61,224 bases of DNA from Alphaproteobacteria bacterium (GTDB taxonomy: Bacteria; Pseudomonadota; Alphaproteobacteria; Ferrovibrionales; Ferrovibrionaceae): NCBI GenBank assembly GCA_026126165.1, contig JAHCJR010000008.1:1-61224 (forward strand), written 5' to 3'. Made by a program: the position numbers and the translations under genes. The notes beneath the pieces are model-generated. The model worked only from the letters and a program-made list of their open reading frames with translations. It did no database searches and had not been told where the DNA came from. This document shows, piece by piece, positions 9,402 to 16,790 of this stretch. Numbering within the stretch: the first letter of the stretch is position 1; each line of letters begins with the position of its first letter.

Positions 9402-10697
9402 GTGAAGCCAGGCTCCAGTCCGGATGCGCCGGCCAGCCATGTGGCGGTGATCGGGGCCGGCATCGTCGGTGCCGCCTGCGCGCTGGCGCTGACCCTTGCC
9501 GGCCGCCGGGTGACGCTGGTCGATCCGGAGCCACCCGGGCGCGGCGCCTCTTTCGGCAATGCCGGCGGCCTGAGCGCAGGCTCGGTCCTGCCGCTCTCCC
9601 AGCCGGGCATCCTGCGCGAGGTGCCGCGCTGGCTTGCCGACCCGCTCGGGCCGCTTTCGCTGCGCTGGCGCTACCTGCCGTTCATCGTACCCTGGCTTAT
9701 CCGCTTCGTCCGCGCGGGCAATGCGCGCAACATCCCGGCCCAGGTGCGCGCGCTGCGCCAGCTCAATGGACGCACGCTCGAAGATTACCGGCCCCTGCTG
9801 CGCGCCGCCGGCGCCGAGGGCCTGGTGCGCCACCTGGGACATCTCACGGTCTACCGCTCCAGGGACGCGCTGGAGCGCGACCTGGCCGGCTGGCTGCTGC
9901 GCCGCGCCCATGGCGTCGAATGGCATGAGATCGGCGAGAGCGAACTGCGCCAGATGGAGCCTGCGCTCGCGCGCGACTATCGCCATGCGATGTTCATCCC
10001 CGAGAACGGCCATTGCACCGACCCGGCGGCGCTGGTCGATGCCTTCGTCGCGAAAGTTCGCGGCGAGGGCGGCGCGGTGCTGCGCGCGCGCGCGCTTGGT
10101 TTCGAGCTGGCGGACGGACGGGCCTCGGCGCTCGTCACCGATGCGGGTCCGCTCGTGGCGGACGACTTCGTGCTCGCTGCCGGCGCCTGGTCGGCGCGCC
10201 TCAGCCGCACGATCGGCGATGCCCTGCCGCTCGAGACCGAGCGCGGCTACCACGCGACCTTGGCCAATCCCGGCCTTGAGCTGGCCCGGCCGCTGCTCGA
10301 CGGCGAGGCGAAATTCGCGGTCACGTCGATGGATTGCGGTTTGCGGCTGGCCGGCACGGTGGAACTTGCCGGGCTGGAGGCGGCTCCCGACTGGCGGCGC
10401 GCGCGACGTCTGCTCGAACTCGGCCGCAGGCTGCTGCCGGGATTGCCCGAACAGGTGCGCGAGCAGGATGTGAGTTACTGGATGGGGCACCGCCCGAGCC
10501 TGCCGGATTCGCTTCCCGTCATCGGCCGGGCCAGCGGGGTGGGCAACGTCCTCTATGCCTTCGGCCATGGGCATACCGGCCTGACGGGTGCGGCGCCGAC
10601 GGCAATGGCGATCCGCGACCTGATATGCGGGCGGGTGCCCGAACTCGACCTCGCGCCGTTCCGTCCCGATCGTTTCCGTCAGGGCATGCAGACCTGA
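9402..10697 (+). CDS. DadA-like FAD-dependent D-amino-acid dehydrogenase / glycine-oxidase-type oxidoreductase
   Basis: 431 aa DAO-superfamily flavoprotein. The FAD-binding dinucleotide fold is at the N-terminus (HVAVIGAGIVGAACALALTLAGRRVTLVD, short form GAGIVGAA at about 18-25), followed by GRGASFGNAGG. The C-terminal substrate-binding part contains YWMGHRPSLPDSLPVIG and a GHGHTGLTGA motif typical of DadA. Expected reaction: oxidative deamination or N-dealkylation of an amino acid, electrons passing to quinone. The GTG start at 9402 has AGGAGG five bases upstream. Its 3' end overlaps the convergent DUF1445 gene by 19 bases. Fits a pathway for D- or N-substituted amino acids, but the actual amine is unknown. 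Confidence 0.88.
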   Translation: MKPGSSPDAPASHVAVIGAGIVGAACALALTLAGRRVTLVDPEPPGRGASFGNAGGLSAGSVLPLSQPGILREVPRWLADPLGPLSLRWRYLPFIVPWLIRFVRAGNARNIPAQVRALRQLNGRTLEDYRPLLRAAGAEGLVRHLGHLTVYRSRDALERDLAGWLLRRAHGVEWHEIGESELRQMEPALARDYRHAMFIPENGHCTDPAALVDAFVAKVRGEGGAVLRARALGFELADGRASALVTDAGPLVADDFVLAAGAWSARLSRTIGDALPLETERGYHATLANPGLELARPLLDGEAKFAVTSMDCGLRLAGTVELAGLEAAPDWRRARRLLELGRRLLPGLPEQVREQDVSYWMGHRPSLPDSLPVIGRASGVGNVLYAFGHGHTGLTGAAPTAMAIRDLICGRVPELDLAPFRPDRFRQGMQT

Positions 10698-11488
10698 TCG
10701 GAGCGCAGGTCGGAGATCAGCCCGAGCGATGGGCCCGATGTGATCATGAACTCGACGCCGGCCGCCTGGGCGATGGCCTGCGGCGTCATCGAACAGGCCC
10801 AGAAAACCGGCACGAGCCCTTCGGGCATTGGCGGGACCGGATCGTTGCCGGTCATCGGATGTTCGAGATCGGCACCGATGGCGGCAGGGTCGCCGATATG
10901 AATGGGCGCGCCATGGTTGAACGGAAAGCGGCCGGTGAGCTGGGTGGCGATCACCGCTTCCTTCGGCGTCAGCCAGCGCATGGTGACAACAAGCGGCCCG
11001 CGGAACGGACCGGCCGGATCGGTCTCGATGGCGGTGCGCAGCACGTAACGGTGCTTTTCGGTCTGCACGCCGGCACGGTTGAGTGCCTGGTCGCAGGAGG
11101 TGTTGGAGCCGATCAGGAAGGTGACCAGATCGGGCCGCCAGTGCTCGCGCGCGTCCGGCACGTGCCCGGCCAGCTTCCCGTCGCGGAACACCGAAAAAAG
11201 CGGCAGGTCGGTGCGGAGGTCGGCGCCGGCCGCGATGCGCCGGCTGGTATGCGAACCGGCCTCGATCACTTCAAGCACGGGGCAGGGCCGCTGGTTGCGC
11301 TGGCAGAAGATCATGAAGTCGAGCGCCAGCTTCTCCGGTAGCGCCACCATTGCGCATTGCACATGGCCGAGGCAGACATTGCGCGTCGTCATCCGCCTGT
11401 AACCGCCTGCGCGCGAAAGTTCGCGGAACTCCCTGGGCGTCATGCGAGCGTAATCGATCTCGGCATCGTCGCCGACGGTCTGCTGCAT
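10679..11488 (-). CDS. DUF1445 / putative hydro-lyase (D-glutamate cyclase-like)
   Basis: 269 aa protein of the DUF1445 family, whose members include YcsI and the domain found in mammalian D-glutamate cyclase. Family features visible: TPREFRELSRAGGYRR near the N-terminus, CLGHVQCAMVALP, PCPVLEVIEAGSH, DLVTFLIGSNTSCDQAL, PLVVTMRWLTPKEA and the C-terminal GDPAAIG, VPVFWACSMTPQ and ITSGPS. The ATG at 11488 has GGGAG upstream and fits the family start; an open frame extends further but crosses the promoter. It diverges from an ABC binding protein across a GTATAC palindrome. Enzymatic role here is unproven; the name hydro-lyase in databases is itself a prediction. Confidence 0.85.
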   Translation of the reverse strand: MQQTVGDDAEIDYARMTPREFRELSRAGGYRRMTTRNVCLGHVQCAMVALPEKLALDFMIFCQRNQRPCPVLEVIEAGSHTSRRIAAGADLRTDLPLFSVFRDGKLAGHVPDAREHWRPDLVTFLIGSNTSCDQALNRAGVQTEKHRYVLRTAIETDPAGPFRGPLVVTMRWLTPKEAVIATQLTGRFPFNHGAPIHIGDPAAIGADLEHPMTGNDPVPPMPEGLVPVFWACSMTPQAIAQAAGVEFMITSGPSLGLISDLRSDQVCMP

Positions 11489-11546
11489 CTCTCGCTCCCG
11501 CGTCGACCGGGGCGCCGGCATCCCGCGCCGCCCCGGTGTTGATTTG

Positions 11547-11567
11547 TGTATACAAGATATCATACAG
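11547..11567. promoter_or_regulatory. Putative GntR operator (TGTATACAA plus partial copy)
   Basis: TGTATACAA with GTATAC core at 11548-11553, followed closely by GATATCATACAG, a weaker copy resembling the downstream element at 9343-9351. It lies about 60 bases from the DUF1445 start and 48 bases from the binding-protein start. Inferred target of the FCD GntR protein. Confidence 0.55.
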
Positions 11568-11601
11568 TAGATGTCACAGAGCAAGTCAAGGGAGACCGGG
11601 C

Positions 11602-13185
11602 ATGAACGCGAACCGCAGGCGGCTTCTTCTCACGGCATGTGCCACCCTCGCCCTGGCGCTGTCCATTCCCGGCGCCGGCGCGCAGCAGCGCGGCGGCACC
11701 CTCAACGTGCTGGTCCAGCCGGAACCGCCGACACTGATGCTCGGCATCAACCAGCAGGGGCCGGTCGAGCTGGTGGGCAGCAAGATCTATCAGTCGCTGC
11801 TGACCTACGACTTCGACCTGAAGCCGCAACCCGGCCTCGCCAAGTCATGGTCGCGTTCCGAAGACGGCATGAGCTATACGTTCAAGCTGCAGGAGAACGT
11901 GAAGTGGCATGACGGGGCGCCCTTCACCTCGGCCGATGTCGTCTTCTCGACCAAGGTCTTCCTGCCGGAAGTCAATCCGCGGGCGCGAGGCGTGCTGCTG
12001 CACGTGGCCGACGTGGAAGCGCCCGACCCGCACACGGTCGTCTTCCGCATGAAGCAGCCATTCGCGCCTTTCCTCGGCGCATTCGTGCCGAGCAACATGC
12101 CAATGGTGCCCAAGCATCTTTACGAAGGCACGGAATTCCGCACCAATCCGGCGAACCAGAAGCCTATCGGGACCGGCCCATTCAAGTTCAAGGAGTGGCA
12201 GCGCGGCCAGTATGTGCATCTGGTGCGCAACGAGGATTACTGGAAGCCGGGGCTGCCCTATCTGGAGGAGATCTATTTCCGCACCTTGCCGGACGCCTCG
12301 GCGCGGGCCTTCGCGCTGGAGACGCAGCAGGTCGACGTTGCCGGACCGGACACGGTCGAGCTGTTCGATGTCAGCCGCCTTGCCGCGCTGCCGTTCATCG
12401 ACGCGACCAACCGCGGATCGGAATTCGCCTCGCCGCTGATGTGGATGGAGATCAATCACCGCGTCGCGCCGCTCAACGACAAGCGGTTCCGTCAGGCGCT
12501 CATGTATGCGATCGACCGCAATTTCATCAACGAGCGCATCTGGTTCGGCAATGGCAAGGTGCCGAACGGACCGGTCGCATCGGGTACGCGATTCCATGCC
12601 GCCGACATGAAGCCCTATCCCTACGATCCGAAAAAGGCCGAGGCGCTGCTCGACGAGATGGGGCTGAAGCGCGGCGCCGATGGTAGCCGGGTGACGCTCA
12701 GCCTCATCCCGCCGCCGATCAACGAGTCCTGGCGGCGTATGGCGGAGTACGTGAAGCAGTCGCTGCAGCGGGTCGGCGTCAATGTCAATCTCGAACCGAT
12801 GGACTCCGCCGCGTGGATCCAGCGCGTCTCCAACTGGGATTACCAGCTCACCCTCAACCGCACGCAGCAGTTCGGTGATCCTGCGGTGGGCGTGGCGCGC
12901 ACCTACATTTCGACCAACATCCGCAAAGGTGTGATGTTCAACAACACCATGGGCTATCAGAACCCCAAGGTGGATGAACTCTTCTCCCGCGCCGCCGCCG
13001 CGACATCCGATGCCGATCGGCAGGCGATGTACACGGAGGTGCAGAAGATCCTTGCCGAGGACATGCCGGTAGTCTGGCTGCTCGAGGTCAAGACGCCGAC
13101 GCTCTACAACAACCGTTTCAAGAACATCATCACCACGGCGCTCGGCGTGAATGACAGTTTCGAGTCGGTGCATCTGGCGCGCTGA
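11602..13185 (+). CDS. ABC transporter substrate-binding protein, family 5 (orphan second receptor)
   Basis: 527 aa periplasmic receptor, clearly paralogous to the protein at 3091-4680: same mature start (QQRGGTLNVL), matching PEPPTLMLGI, KIYQSLLTYDFDLKPQPGLAKSW-type stretch, NVKWHDGAPFTSADVVF and LLDEMGLKRGADG. A Sec signal peptide precedes it (LLLTACATLALALSIPGAGA). The ATG at 11602 has GGGAG upstream. No permease or ATPase genes are attached, so it probably feeds the importer at 1-3036. Having two receptors suggests two related ligands or stereoisomers, which is inference. Confidence 0.92.
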   Translation: MNANRRRLLLTACATLALALSIPGAGAQQRGGTLNVLVQPEPPTLMLGINQQGPVELVGSKIYQSLLTYDFDLKPQPGLAKSWSRSEDGMSYTFKLQENVKWHDGAPFTSADVVFSTKVFLPEVNPRARGVLLHVADVEAPDPHTVVFRMKQPFAPFLGAFVPSNMPMVPKHLYEGTEFRTNPANQKPIGTGPFKFKEWQRGQYVHLVRNEDYWKPGLPYLEEIYFRTLPDASARAFALETQQVDVAGPDTVELFDVSRLAALPFIDATNRGSEFASPLMWMEINHRVAPLNDKRFRQALMYAIDRNFINERIWFGNGKVPNGPVASGTRFHAADMKPYPYDPKKAEALLDEMGLKRGADGSRVTLSLIPPPINESWRRMAEYVKQSLQRVGVNVNLEPMDSAAWIQRVSNWDYQLTLNRTQQFGDPAVGVARTYISTNIRKGVMFNNTMGYQNPKVDELFSRAAAATSDADRQAMYTEVQKILAEDMPVVWLLEVKTPTLYNNRFKNIITTALGVNDSFESVHLAR

Positions 13186-13211
13186 GGCGGCAGGTTCGCG
13201 GACGTCGGTCC

Positions 13212-13643
13212 ATGGAGCGGTTCGATCCTGACGGCACCGCGATCCTGCCGGACTATCCAAGATCGCCGCTGCATGCGGTGTTCGTCGGCGTGATGCGACT
13301 GAAGCTGGAGGCCCGCGGCCTGCAGCTCATCCGCCAGGCGACGCGCTGCATTCGACGTTATGACGTGCACGAGCTGATCCTGACCGATGAGACCGCCGCG
13401 CCGGGCCGTGCGGTCGACGCCGTGGCCTATCTGGGATTCGTCGAGTTCCTGTCCGGCGGCATCATGGCCGTCGGCGATCAGGTCCTTAGTGAAAGCCTGT
13501 CGGTCGGCGAGATTGGCGGATACGACGATACCCATATGCCCAATCACCAGAATATCATCATCCGCGCCGCGCGCCGGCTCAGTGGCGCCGAGTTGGGAAT
13601 CAGGCTCGGCCAGCGCGTGGACTTCCTGCCGCGCGTCACTTAG
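13212..13643 (+). CDS. Small conserved protein of unknown function
   Basis: 143 aa, starting 26 bases after the binding-protein stop and on the same strand, so probably in its operon. No signal peptide or membrane segment. The sequence looks like a soluble alpha/beta protein with recognisable blocks VHELILTDETAA, VAYLGFVEFLSGGIMAVGD and GGYDDTHMPNHQNIII, the last containing a DDTHMPNH cluster that could bind a metal. I do not recognise the family with confidence. Context suggests an accessory catabolic or ligand-binding role. Confidence 0.6.
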   Translation: MERFDPDGTAILPDYPRSPLHAVFVGVMRLKLEARGLQLIRQATRCIRRYDVHELILTDETAAPGRAVDAVAYLGFVEFLSGGIMAVGDQVLSESLSVGEIGGYDDTHMPNHQNIIIRAARRLSGAELGIRLGQRVDFLPRVT

Positions 13644-13680
13644 CGGCGCGAGCGAGGTGCTGGCGAAATCTGCGTGACTA

Positions 13681-13698
13681 TGTATACTGAATTGTATC
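13681..13698. promoter_or_regulatory. Putative GntR operator (TGTATACTGAATTGTATC)
   Basis: GTATAC core at 13682-13687 followed by ATTGTATCC, a second half-like copy, about 51 bases upstream of the thiamine-diphosphate enzyme start. Same motif as the three other promoter gaps of the cluster. Binding is inferred. Confidence 0.5.
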
Positions 13699-13738
13699 CC
13701 GTACACCCGATCTGCGGGCAAACACAGCCAGAGGAATC

Positions 13739-15433
13739 ATGAACGAGTATTCCGGAGCGGAAGCGCTGGTGCGCATGCTGCAGCTTAACGGCGTGAAGCA
13801 CATATTCGGCCTCTGCGGCGACACCAGCCTGCCATTTTACGACGCGCTGTTCCGGCTCGAGCACGGGATGGCGCATATCCTCACCCGCGACGAGCGGAGC
13901 GCCGCCTACATGGCCGACGGCTATGCGCGCGTGAGCGGCCGTCCCGGCATCTGCGAGGGACCGAGCGGCGGCGGCGCCACCTATCTGGCGCCGGGCCTGG
14001 TGGAGGCTAATGAGTCCTGCATTCCGATCCTCGGCATCACGAGCGACGTTCCGGTCACCTCGCGCGGCAAGTATCCGCTGACCGAGTTGGACCAGAAGGC
14101 AATGTATCGGCCGCTCACAAAGTGGAACGGCGTCGCCGACCGCGCCGACCAGATTCCCGACGCGGTGCGCGCCGCATTCCGCGCCATGACCACCGGACGG
14201 CCTGGCTCGGCGCATATCTGCGTGCCCTACGACGTGATGAAACAGACGGTGCCGGCCGAAAGCCTCTGGGCACAGCCGGGCCACGAGAGTTTCCCCGCTT
14301 CGCGGACGGCACCCGATCCGCTGGAGGTGGAGCGGGCGGTGGAGGCGCTGCTCGGTGCCCGCCTGCCGGTCTTCATCTGCGGCGGCGGCGTGGTGACCTC
14401 CGGCGCCATGGACCAGCTCGCGGCGCTGGCCGGGCTGCTCAACGCACCGGTCTGCACGACCGTGAGCGGTCAGGGCAGCCTGTCGGAGGGACATCCGCTC
14501 TGCGTCGGCGTGGTTGGCGCCAATGGCGGCATCATGGCGACGCGCGAGGTGGTCGATCTCGCCGATCTGGTCGTATTCGTCGGCTGCCGCGCCGGCTCGA
14601 CCACCACGGAGAATTGGCGTCATCCCGGTCGCGATGTGAAAATCATCCATATCGATATCGATCCGATGGTGATCTCCGCCAACTATCGCACGCATGTGGC
14701 GCTGGTCGCCGATGCGCGGCTCGCGCTTGCGGCGCTCGCCGCCGCGCTGGAGCCGCGGCGCAAAGAGCGCGTGGCGAGCGCCGAAGACGGGTTGGCGGTC
14801 GCCGCCAGGGCGAAAGCCGGCAAGCGCGAACAGTTCGGCCGTCTCGCCACTTCCGCCGAACTGCCGATCCGCCCGGAACGGTTCCTCCACGACCTGCACG
14901 CGGTGTTGCCGCGCGATGCCGTCGTCGTGGCCGATCCCGGTACGCCATGCCCCTATGTTTCCGGTTACTACGACTTCCTCGAGCCGGGCCGGAACTTCCT
15001 CACCAACCGGGCACATGGTGCGCTCGGCTACTCCATGTCGGCGGCCACCGGTGCCTGGTTCGGGCGGCCGAACGCGAAATGCGTGTCGATCATGGGCGAC
15101 GGGAGCTTCGGCTTCACCGTTGGCGAACTGGAGACCATCAAGCGGCTCGGTGTGCCGCTCCTGATGATTGTCGCCTCCAACTCGGTCTATGGCTGGATCA
15201 AGGCGAGCCAGAAGGCCGGCTACAGGAAAAACTACTTCTCCGTCGACTTCACGCGCACCGACCATGCGCGCGTGGCCGAGGCCTATGGCGTCAAGTCCTA
15301 CCAGGTCGCCGACCCGGCGGATCTTCGCGAAACCCTGCGGCGGGCCGCACAGCATGACGGCCCCTGTCTGGTCGATATCATCATGCAGCCGCTCGAGGAG
15401 GCTGCCGCGCCGGTGAGCCAGTGGATGGGCTAG
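13739..15433 (+). CDS. Thiamine diphosphate-dependent enzyme, acetolactate-synthase-like
   Basis: 564 aa, with the three-domain ThDP layout: N-terminal Pyr domain containing the activating glutamate in LTRDERSAAYMADGYAR (near residue 60), a central domain (PVFICGGGV, GVVGANGG) and a C-terminal PP domain with the Mg-diphosphate motif IMGDGSFGFTV ending in the Asn of IVASNSVYGW. It therefore should bind ThDP and Mg and act on a 2-oxo acid (decarboxylation, ligation or cleavage). It is not linked to a small regulatory subunit, so biosynthetic acetolactate synthase is unlikely. Downstream end is 6 bases from the convergent UTRA regulator. Substrate unknown. Confidence 0.88.
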   Translation: MNEYSGAEALVRMLQLNGVKHIFGLCGDTSLPFYDALFRLEHGMAHILTRDERSAAYMADGYARVSGRPGICEGPSGGGATYLAPGLVEANESCIPILGITSDVPVTSRGKYPLTELDQKAMYRPLTKWNGVADRADQIPDAVRAAFRAMTTGRPGSAHICVPYDVMKQTVPAESLWAQPGHESFPASRTAPDPLEVERAVEALLGARLPVFICGGGVVTSGAMDQLAALAGLLNAPVCTTVSGQGSLSEGHPLCVGVVGANGGIMATREVVDLADLVVFVGCRAGSTTTENWRHPGRDVKIIHIDIDPMVISANYRTHVALVADARLALAALAAALEPRRKERVASAEDGLAVAARAKAGKREQFGRLATSAELPIRPERFLHDLHAVLPRDAVVVADPGTPCPYVSGYYDFLEPGRNFLTNRAHGALGYSMSAATGAWFGRPNAKCVSIMGDGSFGFTVGELETIKRLGVPLLMIVASNSVYGWIKASQKAGYRKNYFSVDFTRTDHARVAEAYGVKSYQVADPADLRETLRRAAQHDGPCLVDIIMQPLEEAAAPVSQWMG

Positions 15434-15439
15434 AGCGTT

Positions 15440-16183
15440 TCAGGAGCGCATCACGGATCCCGGCGTCAGGAGCTGCACGTCGAACTTGTAGCGGTCGGGA
15501 TGGTACTGCACCAGCACCGCCTCGACCGGGCGATGGCCGGTGGCAAAATAGCAGCGGAAGGTGCTGAGCACAGGTGTCCCCGGCTTGAGTCCGAGCAGGC
15601 GTGCGGCCTGGCCGCGCACGCTCGATGGCTCGATGGTCTGCTCGCCGGATTCGATGCGTATGCCCGCGAGCTGTTCGAGGTAGCGCACCGGCGGCCTTTC
15701 GTCCTTCATGCCGATCTTCGCCACGATGTCGGCAAGCTGCGGCGCGAAATAGAAGCGTGATACCGCATAGGCCGCGCCGTCGAGAAGGTTCAAGGTATGG
15801 ATCGAATAGAGTCCCTCGCCGGGGGCGGTCCCGAAGGCGGCCTGGATCTGACGCGGCGGCCGCGCCTTGCCCCGGCTGAGCACCTGATAGCTCAGGCTCT
15901 GGTCGAAGGTCAGGACATCCTGCAGATTGCCGAAAAGTCGGAGCGCCTTGGCGCTGCCGGAACGCCTGCGAACGAACGTGCCGACGCCCCGCCGGCGCAC
16001 CAGAAGGTGGGTCGACACCAGCTGCTCGATCGCGCGCCGAACCGTAATGCGGCTCACCTCATACTGACGGCAGAGATCCTGCTCGGTCGGAATCGGCGTG
16101 TCCGGAGGGAACTCGCCGTTTGTAATGCGGTCCGACAGGTCGCGCATCACGCGAAAGTAGAGCGGTCTTCCATCCAGTTCCAT
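15440..16183 (-). CDS. GntR family regulator, UTRA (HutC-type) domain
   Basis: 247 aa. The N-terminal winged helix has IPTEQDLCRQYEVSRITVRRAIEQL at about residues 31-55; the C-terminal UTRA ligand-binding domain includes LYSIHTLNLLDGAAYAVSRFY, RYLEQLAGIRIESGEQTIEP and EAVLVQYHPDRYKFDVQL. HutC-type regulators usually repress a neighbouring catabolic operon until a small ligand binds. It is divergent from the tctB-led operon, with a 19-bp near-palindrome between them, and is its most likely regulator. Confidence 0.92.
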   Translation of the reverse strand: MELDGRPLYFRVMRDLSDRITNGEFPPDTPIPTEQDLCRQYEVSRITVRRAIEQLVSTHLLVRRRGVGTFVRRRSGSAKALRLFGNLQDVLTFDQSLSYQVLSRGKARPPRQIQAAFGTAPGEGLYSIHTLNLLDGAAYAVSRFYFAPQLADIVAKIGMKDERPPVRYLEQLAGIRIESGEQTIEPSSVRGQAARLLGLKPGTPVLSTFRCYFATGHRPVEAVLVQYHPDRYKFDVQLLTPGSVMRS

Positions 16184-16268
16184 GCGCCCGCCAGGTCACT
16201 TCGCCGCCATTCCGAGTAGTTGCCGACCACTCTATCCGATGCGGCCCGGCAATGGCAATCGGCGCCAT

Positions 16269-16287
16269 TGACATAATCATGATGTCA
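16269..16287. promoter_or_regulatory. Putative UTRA-regulator operator, TGACAT-N7-ATGTCA
   Basis: Perfect hexamer arms TGACAT (16269-16274) and ATGTCA (16282-16287) around a centre that is itself nearly symmetric (ATCATGAT at 16276-16283), giving 19 bp with only two mismatched pairs besides the centre. It lies 86 bases upstream of the regulator start and 33 bases before tctB. Length and symmetry suit a dimeric HutC-type repressor. Confidence 0.6.
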
Positions 16288-16319
16288 TAACAAACTTACT
16301 CGCAGGGGGAGGTTCGGGG

Positions 16320-16781
16320 ATGCCGAGTGTCGCCGCTATGGGCCGGCTGGTGGCCGCAACACTGGTGCTGACCGGAATCTTCGGCGCCGTCGGCGGCTAC
16401 CGGCTCGGCCTGTGGATCGGACCGACGCCGGGACCGGGGCTGATGCCTTTCGCCGCCTCGGTGCTGCTGGCGGCATTCGCTGCCGTGCCGGCGCTCGGCC
16501 GCGCGCGCGCCTTTGCCGAAGACGGCGCGGCGACGGTCTGGCCGAGGTTCGTGAGCTACACCGGCGCGGCCGGCCTGCTCTGCGTGGCTCCGCCGTTGAT
16601 GGGAACCACCGCCAGCTTCATCGCGGCGCTCGTGCTCGTCCTGGCGATCGGAGAACGTATCTCCGCGCCGCGAAGTCTCGCCCTCTCGCTCGTCATTGCG
16701 CTCGCAACCGTCGCGCTGTTCCGCCTGGCGCTCGACGTGCCGCTTCCCGATCCGGTCATCGACCGGCTGCTCGGGCGCTAG
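16320..16781 (+). CDS. tctB: Tripartite tricarboxylate transporter small membrane subunit (TctB-like)
   Basis: 153 aa with four hydrophobic segments (residues about 8-28, 39-55, 78-105 and 114-141), the usual TctB size and topology, and the family pattern GLWIGPTPGPGLMPFAASVLL near residues 30-50. GGGGGAGG lies upstream of the ATG. The gene is followed after 9 bases by tctA. It partners TctA to form the membrane part of a periplasmic-binding-protein-dependent carboxylate importer. Confidence 0.88.
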   Translation: MPSVAAMGRLVAATLVLTGIFGAVGGYRLGLWIGPTPGPGLMPFAASVLLAAFAAVPALGRARAFAEDGAATVWPRFVSYTGAAGLLCVAPPLMGTTASFIAALVLVLAIGERISAPRSLALSLVIALATVALFRLALDVPLPDPVIDRLLGR

Positions 16782-16790
16782 GGCGCGGTC

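Noticed and set aside
16269-16294. The TAACAA near 16288 as a sixth copy of the GTTA-N9-TAAC motif.
   Set aside because: The expected left arm position reads AATC, and the real symmetry here is TGACAT/ATGTCA.
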